Source: Microcaldota archaeon
GTDB taxonomy: Archaea > Micrarchaeota > Micrarchaeia > CABMEP01
Direction: 5' to 3'
NCBI GenBank assembly: GCA_026413625.1
Contig: JAOAKO010000001.1
Span: forward strand, 36,977 to 86,556
DNA: 49,580 nucleotides
Below the pieces are notes generated by a model. The model was given only the letters and a program-made list of their open reading frames with translations, ran no database searches and was not told the origin of the DNA. Positions 10,016-19,840 of this stretch are shown here, in pieces; the first letter of the stretch is position 1; every line of letters begins with the position of its first letter. The translations under genes and the position numbers were made by a program.

Positions 10016-10546
10016 ATGAGAGCGTTTATTGCAATCGAATTGCCAGATGAAATAAGGAAAAGATTGGTTGAACTTCAGAACGAGTTGAAAAAGGAATTTG
10101 GGGATTCCATAAAGTTCGTTGAGCCCGAAAATTTGCATATAACGCTTAGATTTTTTCCAGAACTTGACGAAAGAGATATTTCTGAAGTAAAAAAGATTAT
10201 TGCAAATACGGATATGGGCCCGTTTACGGCGCGATGTGTCGGTTTAGGCGCATTTCCAAATGAAAATTTCATAAGGGTAATTTGGATCGGCGTAGACAGC
10301 AATGGAAAGATAGAGAGCATCGAAGATAAAATATCAAAGCAGCTGGAGAAAATCGGATTTAAGAGAGAAGCAAACAGATTTGTCAGCCACATAACTTTGG
10401 GAAGGGTAAAGGAGAAGATAAAATTCAAGGAGCAACTAAAAAAATATTCTGCATTTGATTTCGGAAGCTTTAATGTTTATATGAAAGACATAAAGTTAAA
10501 GAGAAGCCAATTGACTCCAAAAGGACCGATATATGCCGATTTATGA
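10016..10546 (+). CDS. thpR: RNA 2',3'-cyclic phosphodiesterase (2'-5' RNA ligase family)
   Basis: MRAFIAIELPDEIR; two HxTx motifs (HITLRFF, HITLGRVK). Confidence 0.95.
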   Translation: MRAFIAIELPDEIRKRLVELQNELKKEFGDSIKFVEPENLHITLRFFPELDERDISEVKKIIANTDMGPFTARCVGLGAFPNENFIRVIWIGVDSNGKIESIEDKISKQLEKIGFKREANRFVSHITLGRVKEKIKFKEQLKKYSAFDFGSFNVYMKDIKLKRSQLTPKGPIYADL

Positions 10547-10659
10547 ATCAACTTTGCCGCCCGATGCAGCTATCATATTTTAAAACTTATTTAATCTAAT
10601 TAATGTACTTCCATTGTTATTTTGAATTCTATATTGTAATCCCATGTTAAGGTGGTGAA

Positions 10660-11388
10660 ATGCCGATCCAGATAGCAAGATTTGTCGTGAAAGAAAAGTT
10701 TAATCAGACTGCAGATGTCGTTACTTTAAGATTAGTTCCGCTCGACCCGTTTAATATGGATTTCAAACCTGGCCAGTTTGTCAATCTTTACGTTCAAAGA
10801 GAGGGAGAGCCGCTTCTTGCAAGACCTTATTCTATAGCGTCTTCGCCAACGAATAAGGACTATCTGGAGCTTACAATCAAGATTATTGAGGGCGGAAGAT
10901 TTACACCGAGAGTCGCCTCTTTGAAAATAGGAGACGTTGTCAAGATAGGCGGGCCGTTCGGAAAATTCTTTTTCCTTGATGAAGAAAAGATGAAAGATGT
11001 AGTCTTGATCGGTGGAGGATGCGGAATAACCCCATTCATTTCTATAATAAGGTATGTTTCAGAAAAAGGCCTGGATGTGAATATAACTTATTTCTATTCC
11101 GCAAGGACCATGGACTCAATACTTTACAGGAACGAACTGGAATCTATTGCAAAGAAGAACAAGAACATAAAGATAATATTCACATGTACCAGAGAGGGCT
11201 CATCAAGCTGGAACGGCGAAAGAGGAAGAATTAATCTGGATATGATAAAGAAATACGTCGACATCAGAGACGACAAAAAATACTACATGCTATGCGGACC
11301 GCCCGAAATGATCAAATCATTGGTTGAGCAGCTAAAATCGGCAGGAATCAATGAGGAAAAAATAATTCATGAAAGCTGGTCTGCCTGA
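10660..11388 (+). CDS. Ferredoxin-NADP reductase-like FAD/NAD(P)-binding oxidoreductase
   Basis: RPYSIASS FAD motif, GGGCGITPF, CGPPEM. Confidence 0.9.
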   Translation: MPIQIARFVVKEKFNQTADVVTLRLVPLDPFNMDFKPGQFVNLYVQREGEPLLARPYSIASSPTNKDYLELTIKIIEGGRFTPRVASLKIGDVVKIGGPFGKFFFLDEEKMKDVVLIGGGCGITPFISIIRYVSEKGLDVNITYFYSARTMDSILYRNELESIAKKNKNIKIIFTCTREGSSSWNGERGRINLDMIKKYVDIRDDKKYYMLCGPPEMIKSLVEQLKSAGINEEKIIHESWSA

Positions 11389-11409
11389 AGCTGCCATTTG
11401 ATTTCCGAA

Positions 11410-12393
11410 TCATGGGAGAGCTGTAGTCGTAATCTCAAATCTGACCGTTCTTTCCTTATTTTCTTCTTTAATACTTTCTAAAAGGGATGAAAACCCTTCC
11501 AACGAAACGAATTTTTTGTCACCTTTTTTGATGATTAGACCTTCGAGCTTTGGTTCCTCCGCGTTGTACATTGCTTTGATGAGAAGCCCGGTTTTTTCGG
11601 TTATCTTGCCGCTAGGGGTTTCGTAAATGAGAGAATTTACTATCTTGGAAAAGCTGATATTGACGGTTGGTATTATCTTAACAAGTATTGCATAACCCGG
11701 AACGTCGGTCATAATTATGTCTTTTCTTTTTTCAGGCAGATTATCCTTTGAATATCCGGTTCTTTCTTTTATCAGGTTTTCAAATTTCTTTTTAATTTCT
11801 TCATAATCGCTTTTGATCGACTTCGCCATCAGATATATTCTTGCGCTTCCCCTAATATCTGGGTCATTGGTTTTGCTTATGTCAAGTGCGAAACTGGGCG
11901 TATTAACAACATCTGTTACAATGTTGTTTGCGTCGTATTCTATCTTTTGTGTTATCCCTTCTTTTCCTACTTTGACCGATTCGATCACGGACTTTATCTT
12001 TTCAATGAGAAGGTCAAGCGAAACAAAAGGCTTCCTGTCTATCAGCGTGATATCTTTTATTCTACCTATTCTTTTGTGCTCTTCGATCAAATGGCACGTA
12101 TAATCGATTATCTGCTCATATGCGAGGCTGTATTGCGGCCTTTTTGTTGTTGGAGTTGAAATGACTCTGAATTTTATTCCGTCAACTTTTATAACGCTCT
12201 CGGTCTCGCATTTGGGAGGATTGGCGTCGCTATATCCGCTTTTTTCCTTTAACCCGGATTCAAAAGGCTCGATTGCAAAATCCTCTAAAAGGGGAATTAT
12301 CGAATGGATCGTTCTTTGGTAAACAGCTATACTCTCACGATTTATATCCTTTATTTTATTTGGCCGGTCTATTGGGACGATAAACGAAGTCAT
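11410..12393 (-). CDS. Uncharacterised protein with two internally duplicated domains
   Basis: FESGLKEKSGYSDANPPK versus FENLIKERTGYSKDNLPEK; DRKPFVSLDLLIEKIKSVIES versus GDKKFVSLEGFSSLLESIKEE. Confidence 0.75.
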   Translation of the reverse strand: MTSFIVPIDRPNKIKDINRESIAVYQRTIHSIIPLLEDFAIEPFESGLKEKSGYSDANPPKCETESVIKVDGIKFRVISTPTTKRPQYSLAYEQIIDYTCHLIEEHKRIGRIKDITLIDRKPFVSLDLLIEKIKSVIESVKVGKEGITQKIEYDANNIVTDVVNTPSFALDISKTNDPDIRGSARIYLMAKSIKSDYEEIKKKFENLIKERTGYSKDNLPEKRKDIIMTDVPGYAILVKIIPTVNISFSKIVNSLIYETPSGKITEKTGLLIKAMYNAEEPKLEGLIIKKGDKKFVSLEGFSSLLESIKEENKERTVRFEITTTALP

Positions 12394-12478
12394 ACTAAAA
12401 AGATACCTTTCATGTATTTATTTCTTTCTATGCGCATTTTTCAATAGATTTTAATTTCTTTTTATTTAATCTTTATAC

Positions 12479-13231
12479 ATGAGAGCGGCCATATATGCGA
12501 GGGTATCCACCGATGACAAGGGACAGGATGTAGAGAATCAGCTGATTCAGCTTAGAGAATACTGTAAAGCAAAGGGATACGAGATCTACAGAGAGTATAC
12601 GGAATATATCACAGGCACTGGGAAAAAAAGAAGGCCAGCGTTTGAAGAAATGATGGAGGACGCAAGAAAGAGGAGGTTTGACGTTCTATTAGTCTGGTCG
12701 TATGACAGATTTAGCAGAGCCGGCCTGAAAGACATTCATTACATAAGCGATTTGAACGAGTGGGGAGTTAAGTTTGTTTCATATCAGGAAAGCTTTCTTG
12801 ACACGACCACTGAGATGGGGGAATTGCTCCTTCCAATTTTTGCATGGATAGCAAAGCAAGAAGCAAAGAAGATAAGCGAAAGAACAAAAGCAGGCTTGCA
12901 GAGAGCAAAGAGCGAGGGCAAAAGCCTAGGAAGACCAAAGGTCGAAATCAATGGAGATATCATCCTTAAGTTAAGGAATGAGGGGAAATCTCTTGCAGAA
13001 ATTGCAGAAGAACTACAATGCTCTAAGGAAACAGTGAGAAGAAGACTGATGGAAATGGCAAAATCAAATCAGGATAACGGGGCTGCAGCCGCTCAGGGCA
13101 AAGAAGGACAGGAATTGGCTTTGGTGCAAGCCGATTCAGAAATATCTAAGAGAGTCGAAAGCAAAACAAACGAAATAAGCGTCGTAATGGATCCGAGCAA
13201 AAATTCGGAGCAGAATAGCAGGAATCAGTAG
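12479..13231 (+). CDS. Serine recombinase (resolvase/invertase family)
   Basis: YARVSTDDKGQDVENQ catalytic Ser region, WSYDRFSRAG, C-terminal HTH (LRNEGKSLAEIAEELQCSKETVRRRL). Confidence 0.95.
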   Translation: MRAAIYARVSTDDKGQDVENQLIQLREYCKAKGYEIYREYTEYITGTGKKRRPAFEEMMEDARKRRFDVLLVWSYDRFSRAGLKDIHYISDLNEWGVKFVSYQESFLDTTTEMGELLLPIFAWIAKQEAKKISERTKAGLQRAKSEGKSLGRPKVEINGDIILKLRNEGKSLAEIAEELQCSKETVRRRLMEMAKSNQDNGAAAAQGKEGQELALVQADSEISKRVESKTNEISVVMDPSKNSEQNSRNQ

Positions 13232-13245
13232 TTATCTTAAGAAAG

Positions 13246-15873
13246 GTGCGTTTGTTGAAGAATACAAAGTTAAATGTCGAAAAAGAGAAGACGGAATCTT
13301 TGCAGTATTCTATGCCGTTCTGGAGCATCGAGAAGGAGAAAGTGATCTCAATTCTGAATTCCTCAGCAAACGGCATTTCTAATTCAGAGGCAAATCAAAG
13401 GATACTAAAATATGGAAGAAACGAAGCAGCGGTTAGAGAGGAAAATGTTCTTCTTAGCCTTATTTTGAGGAATCTTTTTAATCCCATTACAGTGGCTCTG
13501 ATTCTAGCAGGATTAGTTACTCTTTTCATCAATGACGTGCAGTCCGCTATGATCATATTTGCAATTGTGTTTCTTTCAATCGCAATCAATGTTATACAGG
13601 AATATAGGTCGCACAATGCCATTGAAAAGCTAAAGAAGATGGTCACATTTTATTCTCATGTTGTTAGAGACGGAGAAGTGGTTGAGATAGATTCAAGGGA
13701 CATCGTCCCCGGCGATATTGTTTTATTTACGGTTGGAGATCGGATACCTGCAGATCTAAGAATAATTGAAGAGGACGACCTTGCAATAGACGAATCAGTT
13801 ATAACCGGAGAGTATTATCCGGTTAAAAAGACGTCAAAAGAGATAAAGAAGAAGAACATTTTGCCGCAAGAGATGCAAAACATCGCATTCGCCGGCTCTC
13901 TGGTAAAAGAAGGAAAAGGAAAAGGAATTGTGATCGCCACCGGGAAAAACACTTTTATAGGAAAGACCATTGGATTGATGGAGGAGATAAAAGACGAAAG
14001 CGAATTCGAAAAAAACATGAAGGATTTCAGTCAGTATCTTTTGAACATTATTTTATTTGCCACTACTTTGATTCTTTTGATGAATATTTTTGTAGGCCAT
14101 GACATCATAATATCTTTAATTTTTGCAATCGCGTTGACAGTCGGATTAATTCCGGAGCCACTTCCAATAATAATGACTTCTATTCTTTCGAGAGGGGCGA
14201 TGAAGCTTGCGTCAAAAGGAGTGATTGTAAAGAGACTTTCTGCAACAGAAGATTTGGGGAATGTAGACATTCTTTGCTGCGATAAAACAGGAACCCTCAC
14301 TGAAAACAGATTGAGAGTTTTGGATTCATTCGATTATAGCGGAAAAGAATCCAAGCTTCCGCTCGTGCTATCCGCAGCCTGCGTATCTGTCGTCAAAAAA
14401 GACCATTCAATAAAAGGCAATTCTATAGACGTGGCACTTGTTCAGCATTTAACGTTCAATTCCGATCTGAAAAAAGCAGTAGATAAATACAAGATTCAGG
14501 AAGCAGTTCCATTCGACTACGAAAGGCAAAGAATGAGCGTAATTGCAAAGATAGACAGGAAGAAATTGCTTATTGTGAAAGGTGCCCCAGAAGCCATTCT
14601 TTCGATTTCAAGATACGGCTTGCAAGAAGGCGAGGCAGTAACCATCAGCAAGGTTAGAAGCCAAGCCATGGAAACGTATAAGAAGCTAAGCAATCAGGGA
14701 TTGAGGGTGATCGCAGTTGGAATAAAAGAAATCAAGAAAACAACTGAGAATCACAATTATTCAAAGGAAGATGAAAATGAAATTACGTTTATCGGTTTTG
14801 TAAGTTTCATAGATCCGATAAAGCCTACTGCAAAAGAAACATTAAAAATGGCAAAGAAGTACGGAGTTGAAATAAAGATAATTACTGGAGACAGCGCAGA
14901 AGTGACGCGAACAATCACGGAGAAGCTCGAATTTCCTGTGGAAGAAAAGCAGATACTTGTAGGGAGGGAAATAGACGAGGCGCTAAGGAAAAAGGATTTC
15001 GAAAGGCTTGAACGGACGGTAATTTTTGCACGAGCCACTCCAGAACAGAAATACAAAATAATAAAATTCCTTAGATCAAGGGGGCACGTAGTCGCCTATC
15101 TCGGAGACGGCGTGAACGATGCGCCATCGCTTATAGAGGCAGACGTAGGAATTTCAGTGAACACCGGCACGGACGTTTCAAAAGAGGCAGCGGACGTCAT
15201 ACTCACAAGAAAGAGCCTTAAGTCAGTTTTTGACGGCATAATAATCGGAAGAACTTTATTCTCTAACATTGTAAAATATTTAAGAGTCACATTCGCAGGA
15301 AATTTTGGAAATCTATTTACTATAGGTTTTGCCTCCGGCTTTCTTAGATTCATACCTCTTCTTCCGGCCCAGATATTGTTTATTAATTTCCTCTCAGACC
15401 TTCCGGCTCTCGCGTTTTCTACAGACAATGTAGATGGGGAAGATTTGAAGAAGCCGAGAAAATGGAGGAGCGATCAGATCATAAAGAACGGTGCAATCTT
15501 CGGGGCGATTAGCACAGTATTTGATCTGATTTTAATTGTCTACTTGATAAACGTGTTGGGCGTTTTCGAGGAAGTATTCAGGACTCTGTTCTTCCTTGAA
15601 ATAATATTATCTGAGATTTTCGTTATTCTTTTCCTTAGGACGACAAAGCCGTTTTTCCTCGCTGCAAGGCCGTCTGCAATCTTAATGGCAGCTTTAGTTA
15701 TTTCATCAGCAATCGGCTTTATTTCAATATTTCCTCCGTTCGCTTCTTATTTGGAGTTTGAAACGCCAGTTACAGATCTGATACTATTTACTGTTCTAAT
15801 TGCAATAGGATACGCGCTGACAACAGAGCTTGTCAAGTACTTTGTATATAGGAATCAAGACGTTAAATACTAA
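13246..15873 (+). CDS. P-type ATPase, MgtA-like cation transporter
   Basis: DESVITGEYYPV, CDKTGTLTEN phosphorylation motif, KGAPEAIL, GDGVNDAPSL. Membrane segments VGLIPEPLPIIMTSILSRGAMKL resemble MgtA. GTG start; start uncertain. Confidence 0.9.
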   Translation: MRLLKNTKLNVEKEKTESLQYSMPFWSIEKEKVISILNSSANGISNSEANQRILKYGRNEAAVREENVLLSLILRNLFNPITVALILAGLVTLFINDVQSAMIIFAIVFLSIAINVIQEYRSHNAIEKLKKMVTFYSHVVRDGEVVEIDSRDIVPGDIVLFTVGDRIPADLRIIEEDDLAIDESVITGEYYPVKKTSKEIKKKNILPQEMQNIAFAGSLVKEGKGKGIVIATGKNTFIGKTIGLMEEIKDESEFEKNMKDFSQYLLNIILFATTLILLMNIFVGHDIIISLIFAIALTVGLIPEPLPIIMTSILSRGAMKLASKGVIVKRLSATEDLGNVDILCCDKTGTLTENRLRVLDSFDYSGKESKLPLVLSAACVSVVKKDHSIKGNSIDVALVQHLTFNSDLKKAVDKYKIQEAVPFDYERQRMSVIAKIDRKKLLIVKGAPEAILSISRYGLQEGEAVTISKVRSQAMETYKKLSNQGLRVIAVGIKEIKKTTENHNYSKEDENEITFIGFVSFIDPIKPTAKETLKMAKKYGVEIKIITGDSAEVTRTITEKLEFPVEEKQILVGREIDEALRKKDFERLERTVIFARATPEQKYKIIKFLRSRGHVVAYLGDGVNDAPSLIEADVGISVNTGTDVSKEAADVILTRKSLKSVFDGIIIGRTLFSNIVKYLRVTFAGNFGNLFTIGFASGFLRFIPLLPAQILFINFLSDLPALAFSTDNVDGEDLKKPRKWRSDQIIKNGAIFGAISTVFDLILIVYLINVLGVFEEVFRTLFFLEIILSEIFVILFLRTTKPFFLAARPSAILMAALVISSAIGFISIFPPFASYLEFETPVTDLILFTVLIAIGYALTTELVKYFVYRNQDVKY

Positions 15874-15915
15874 CAATCGGGCATGCAACGTCGTAATTCC
15901 GATTGCCGATTAAAC

Positions 15916-15931
15916 CGAAAAGTATATAAAT
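15916..15931 (+). promoter_or_regulatory. BRE/TATA promoter, predicted leaderless
   Basis: CGAAAAGTATATAAAT then exactly 20 nt to the ATG at 15952. Confidence 0.65.
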
Positions 15932-15951
15932 AAGTTATATGTCTATTCTTT

Positions 15952-17574
15952 ATGGCAGCAGATAATATTTCAAACAATCCTTCTGGAAAGAAGGAATTTG
16001 TCAAACCTGATGTAGAGGAAAAAAGAAAGCTTCTTGAGGAGAAGATTAGGAACGAATTCAAGCCAAAGATTGAACTCTTAAAAACCGGAAAGGAAAAAGT
16101 CCTCAAATATGCGGAAAGCAAAAAGGAGGCTAGAATCAATTCACTTGCTGCAGAATGCCAGTCGCAAATAAACGAGATAGCCAAGAAATACAGCAATATT
16201 CAAAAGGCAAATGTTCCTAAGGATGAAGAAATAAAACAAATTTTGAAATCGGTAGAAGCGCTGTCTCTTTCAGAAGATGAAAAAAAGAAAGTTTTGGACG
16301 CCATAAACATATCATTTGACGAAATTTCTGCAAAGAAGAGAGCCTACGAATGCGAAGAAATCAAGAAAAAAGAGATGGACGAAACAAGTGCAGTTAAGGA
16401 GAGATATGAAGCCGCTAAATCAGAAGCAGAACAGTGGTATACTGATTTTACATCAAAGTACGACTCCATTTTCAATGACAGAATTAAAAGTAAAGAAGAG
16501 CAACAGGAAAAGCTAATTGGCAGCATCCATTCAATTAGCGAAGAGCACGTCGATTCCATGATAAAGACGATTTCAGCCGGTAGTGTGAAAGAAGATACCG
16601 AGGACAAAAAAGTCGAAAAAGAAATGGAAGAAACACCCATTGCTTCTGAACCGAATAGAGGTTCGTTGAAATCAGATCTGCTGAAACTAATCGGAATCAT
16701 AAGCGTACCTGTCATAGGCATCGCAAGCGCCGTGTTTTTGAGCCAGATAAAATCAAATCCGGTAATCCAGCAGGCAAACAATAAAAACCAGGCCAATGTA
16801 GAAGCTCGCGTTTCATCCGAAAGCGTAAAAGTAGTACGTGACAAGAATTCAACAGTGTTTATAAATAATGCCGCATCTGATGATGTCTCAAAATCGACTG
16901 TGACAAAAGAGCAGGACGTTTCAGTTTCCACAAATGAAGTCACAATTCAATTTCCATACATGACAGTAGTTGGAGAGATACGGCCTCTTGATCAAGAAAA
17001 AGGCGAAAGTAAATATGTCGGCAAAGACGCTAATGAGCAAAATGTAAAGAGGATACCTCCAGGCAAGTTTACACATGTAGCAAAGCAAATCGGGACAAAG
17101 TCAAATTCTGCAAAGAATCCAAACAATAAACAAGCAAACATAGAAAAAAAGCAAGGGGCAATGCCTAAGCAAGCAACAGAATTATCTTTAAATGCAATAT
17201 TGGATAATCTCATGAAAGCCACAGATAAAATCGCTTATGACGGTTTTCCAGCATTGAAGGGCTCTACCAAGTCTCACATTCGTTCATATGTCAAGACAAT
17301 ACGCGCAATGGATAGGGAAGGAAAACTAACTAAAGAGCAAAAGAAGCAACTTGAAAGTTTAAGCAGCCTCATGCTGAAAAGCCTAGAAATATATATTCAA
17401 ACTGAAAGCAGAATGCAAGTTGGAACCCAAGATCCGACTAAGGAATCAAAAATAATCAAGAAGGATATTGTAAAACACATAAAATGGCTGCGCTCACAAG
17501 GATTTAACGAAGATGCGATAAAATATTTGATTAAAGCCTTCACTAAAAAGCTCCCGGAATATAGGCAGTTTTGA
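15952..17574 (+). CDS. Uncharacterised coiled-coil protein with central TM segment
   Basis: 540 aa; Lys/Glu-rich N-terminal coiled coil, TM LLKLIGIISVPVIGIASAVFLSQI, low-complexity linker, helical C-terminus. Confidence 0.8.
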   Translation: MAADNISNNPSGKKEFVKPDVEEKRKLLEEKIRNEFKPKIELLKTGKEKVLKYAESKKEARINSLAAECQSQINEIAKKYSNIQKANVPKDEEIKQILKSVEALSLSEDEKKKVLDAINISFDEISAKKRAYECEEIKKKEMDETSAVKERYEAAKSEAEQWYTDFTSKYDSIFNDRIKSKEEQQEKLIGSIHSISEEHVDSMIKTISAGSVKEDTEDKKVEKEMEETPIASEPNRGSLKSDLLKLIGIISVPVIGIASAVFLSQIKSNPVIQQANNKNQANVEARVSSESVKVVRDKNSTVFINNAASDDVSKSTVTKEQDVSVSTNEVTIQFPYMTVVGEIRPLDQEKGESKYVGKDANEQNVKRIPPGKFTHVAKQIGTKSNSAKNPNNKQANIEKKQGAMPKQATELSLNAILDNLMKATDKIAYDGFPALKGSTKSHIRSYVKTIRAMDREGKLTKEQKKQLESLSSLMLKSLEIYIQTESRMQVGTQDPTKESKIIKKDIVKHIKWLRSQGFNEDAIKYLIKAFTKKLPEYRQF

Positions 17575-17610
17575 GTATAGAATGCAGAGGTTGTAACTGG
17601 AGTGGTGTAG

Positions 17611-19776
17611 ATGGAAGCAAAGCACGAAAAAATAAAGTCGCTGGATGAATTCAAGCGCGATGCATTCAGAAGGAGGATTATCGCATCCTGCTTGGCGGAC
17701 GAGTTTGTTTCAAAGAAAACGGAGTTAAAACAAAATTTGACAAAGTTGGGGGATAACACAGATCTTGTTTTGGAAGCGCTTAAAAGAAGTAAGGAGTATT
17801 ACGCGAAATGGCTAAACAGCTTAGGCGAAGCAAAAATAAAAGGTTTGGAAGAAGAAAGAGGAAAAGAAATCAAAAAATACTCCGCGACATTCGAAGAAAA
17901 CCATAAGAAGATAGATGAAGCATACAAAGCCAAATTAAAATCGCTGGAAGAAGAGGAACAAAAGCTTATTAAAGAGATAGACGACAAATATGAGTCCCTT
18001 TCGTTTATTTCAGATCCCAATAACGATCCGCTATATTATATCTCTGAGATCCTTATTGAAAAGGGAATAGATCCAAAACACATATTCGGGAACAGGGATG
18101 TTGCAACTGAGCTCGGGGTAAAGTTTAACGAATATTACGAAATTTCGAAGAAACAGTCAAAGGAAAGGGATTTGAAAAAGCAGGAAATTATCGAACAATT
18201 CAGGAAGAAGAGGGAAGAGCTTGACTGCAAGATTAAGGAATTTAAAAATGCGGTAGAGAGAAAAGAAAGCCTTATTTTGGAAAAGATAAACAAAGAATAC
18301 GATATGAAGATAAAGCAGGCAGAAATAGAAACAAAGCGTTCAATAACAGCAAAAATTAACGAGATAGATGCGACAATTAATTCGATCGAAAGCAAGAAGA
18401 AGCTGGCATTTTCAAAAGTTGAAGATGAAATTGAGGCTTTGTCAAACGATTTCAAATCCAAGATAGCCATATTAATGTCCGTAGATTCGAAGATTCCTGA
18501 AGATTTGCTTTCGAAATATATATACTGTAAGATAGAGATAAAGAAGCCCCAGGTTCCAGTCCAGCAGACAATCCCAGAAGCCAAGGGCGATGTTAAAGAG
18601 AAGACTGAAGAAAAAGCCCAAATAGAAAAAGATGCAGCTAAACAATCCAGCGATGCGCAGACTGCCGAAAACCAAAAAGTTAAAGAATCAGCTTCAGCAG
18701 CTCCAAGCGAAGCAAAAGTCGAAAATAAAGCAGTCTCCTGGAGCGCTTACGTCGAGGAAAAAGAGAAAATGCGCAAAAGGCTCAGAGTATTTGCCAGATA
18801 TGTTAGAACCGCATTGTATACTCTAGTATTCGGAATGGCATCCATTCACTTGGTTACAAATAAGATCCAAAACAATCTGAGCCAAGTGGCATCGATAAAC
18901 AAACCTATAGCAGTTATTTCACAGAATTCAAACGCAATATCGAATAAGGTTGAGCAGGTGCAAAAAGAGAAAAAATCAAGAAATGCAGAAATCCAAAAGG
19001 AGGTCAAACAAACTGCAAATGCAGATAACAAAAAGGCAGAAACAGACAAAGGCAAAGATGGCGAAAAGGCAATGGCCGAGTTTATGAAGAAATTTGAAAT
19101 TGAAAAGCAAATTGGTGAATATTCGGCGTCAAAGCTTAATTTTGAAACCCAGAAAGAAATGTTTAAGAGATATGTCGAAGGGATCAAGCCAAATTGGAAA
19201 GAAATAATTGGGGTAGGAAAAGGAGACAAAACAATCGGTCATGAGATAATAAACATGCTAAACTCCTCAAATCTCAGCAAAGAAAAAATGGAAATTGTCT
19301 CTAAAATTTTGGCTAATGCAAATAAGTACTCGATTGAAGATCTCCGTGATTATGTCAAAAAAGTTTTGAATTCTTCAGACGATGAGTTGTACGGAGTAAA
19401 TCCAAAAGGAGAGATCACGCAAAGAATACCTATTCCAAAGGAAATTTCTGTAAATGTCTATCCGTCTACAGCCGCTCAGCAAGCGAAAACGGATTTGAAT
19501 GAAGGCGAGAAAAGTCATGAAAATATTGGCGTGCAGAAAGATGGAGATACAGGGAAGAAAATAGAAAAAATTGAGGAAGAAAATAGCGGCGGGCATTCGC
19601 TTCCAACCAGTACTGCTGAAAATACCGATATAAAAACAGACAATAAAATAGTGGTGGAGGAACTGGTAGACCATATCGTCATGTGCAAAAGAGGGGGAGA
19701 AGACGTCGCGGTTGTTGTGAAGGCACCCAAAAATACGAATGTAGAGGATTACTCCGAATATGTTTGCAATAATTAA
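17611..19776 (+). CDS. Uncharacterised coiled-coil protein with central TM segment
   Basis: 721 aa; long N-terminal coiled coil, TM-like RTALYTLVFGMASIHLVT, linker, C-terminal helical domain. 36 bp after the preceding gene. Confidence 0.8.
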   Translation: MEAKHEKIKSLDEFKRDAFRRRIIASCLADEFVSKKTELKQNLTKLGDNTDLVLEALKRSKEYYAKWLNSLGEAKIKGLEEERGKEIKKYSATFEENHKKIDEAYKAKLKSLEEEEQKLIKEIDDKYESLSFISDPNNDPLYYISEILIEKGIDPKHIFGNRDVATELGVKFNEYYEISKKQSKERDLKKQEIIEQFRKKREELDCKIKEFKNAVERKESLILEKINKEYDMKIKQAEIETKRSITAKINEIDATINSIESKKKLAFSKVEDEIEALSNDFKSKIAILMSVDSKIPEDLLSKYIYCKIEIKKPQVPVQQTIPEAKGDVKEKTEEKAQIEKDAAKQSSDAQTAENQKVKESASAAPSEAKVENKAVSWSAYVEEKEKMRKRLRVFARYVRTALYTLVFGMASIHLVTNKIQNNLSQVASINKPIAVISQNSNAISNKVEQVQKEKKSRNAEIQKEVKQTANADNKKAETDKGKDGEKAMAEFMKKFEIEKQIGEYSASKLNFETQKEMFKRYVEGIKPNWKEIIGVGKGDKTIGHEIINMLNSSNLSKEKMEIVSKILANANKYSIEDLRDYVKKVLNSSDDELYGVNPKGEITQRIPIPKEISVNVYPSTAAQQAKTDLNEGEKSHENIGVQKDGDTGKKIEKIEEENSGGHSLPTSTAENTDIKTDNKIVVEELVDHIVMCKRGGEDVAVVVKAPKNTNVEDYSEYVCNN

Positions 19777-19804
19777 TTTCTCTTTTTTTCTTCTTTGGCT
19801 AAAA

Positions 19805-19820
19805 CAAAACATTTATATAT
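19805..19820 (+). promoter_or_regulatory. BRE/TATA promoter, predicted leaderless
   Basis: CAAAACATTTATATAT then exactly 20 nt to the ATG at 19841. Confidence 0.7.
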
Positions 19821-19840
19821 TACTTTTATGTTAATATCTT

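Noticed and set aside
15874-15905. CAATCGG...CCGATTG inverted repeat after the P-type ATPase
   Set aside because: Short stem with an 18-nt loop and no T-tract; not convincing as a terminator or RNA element.
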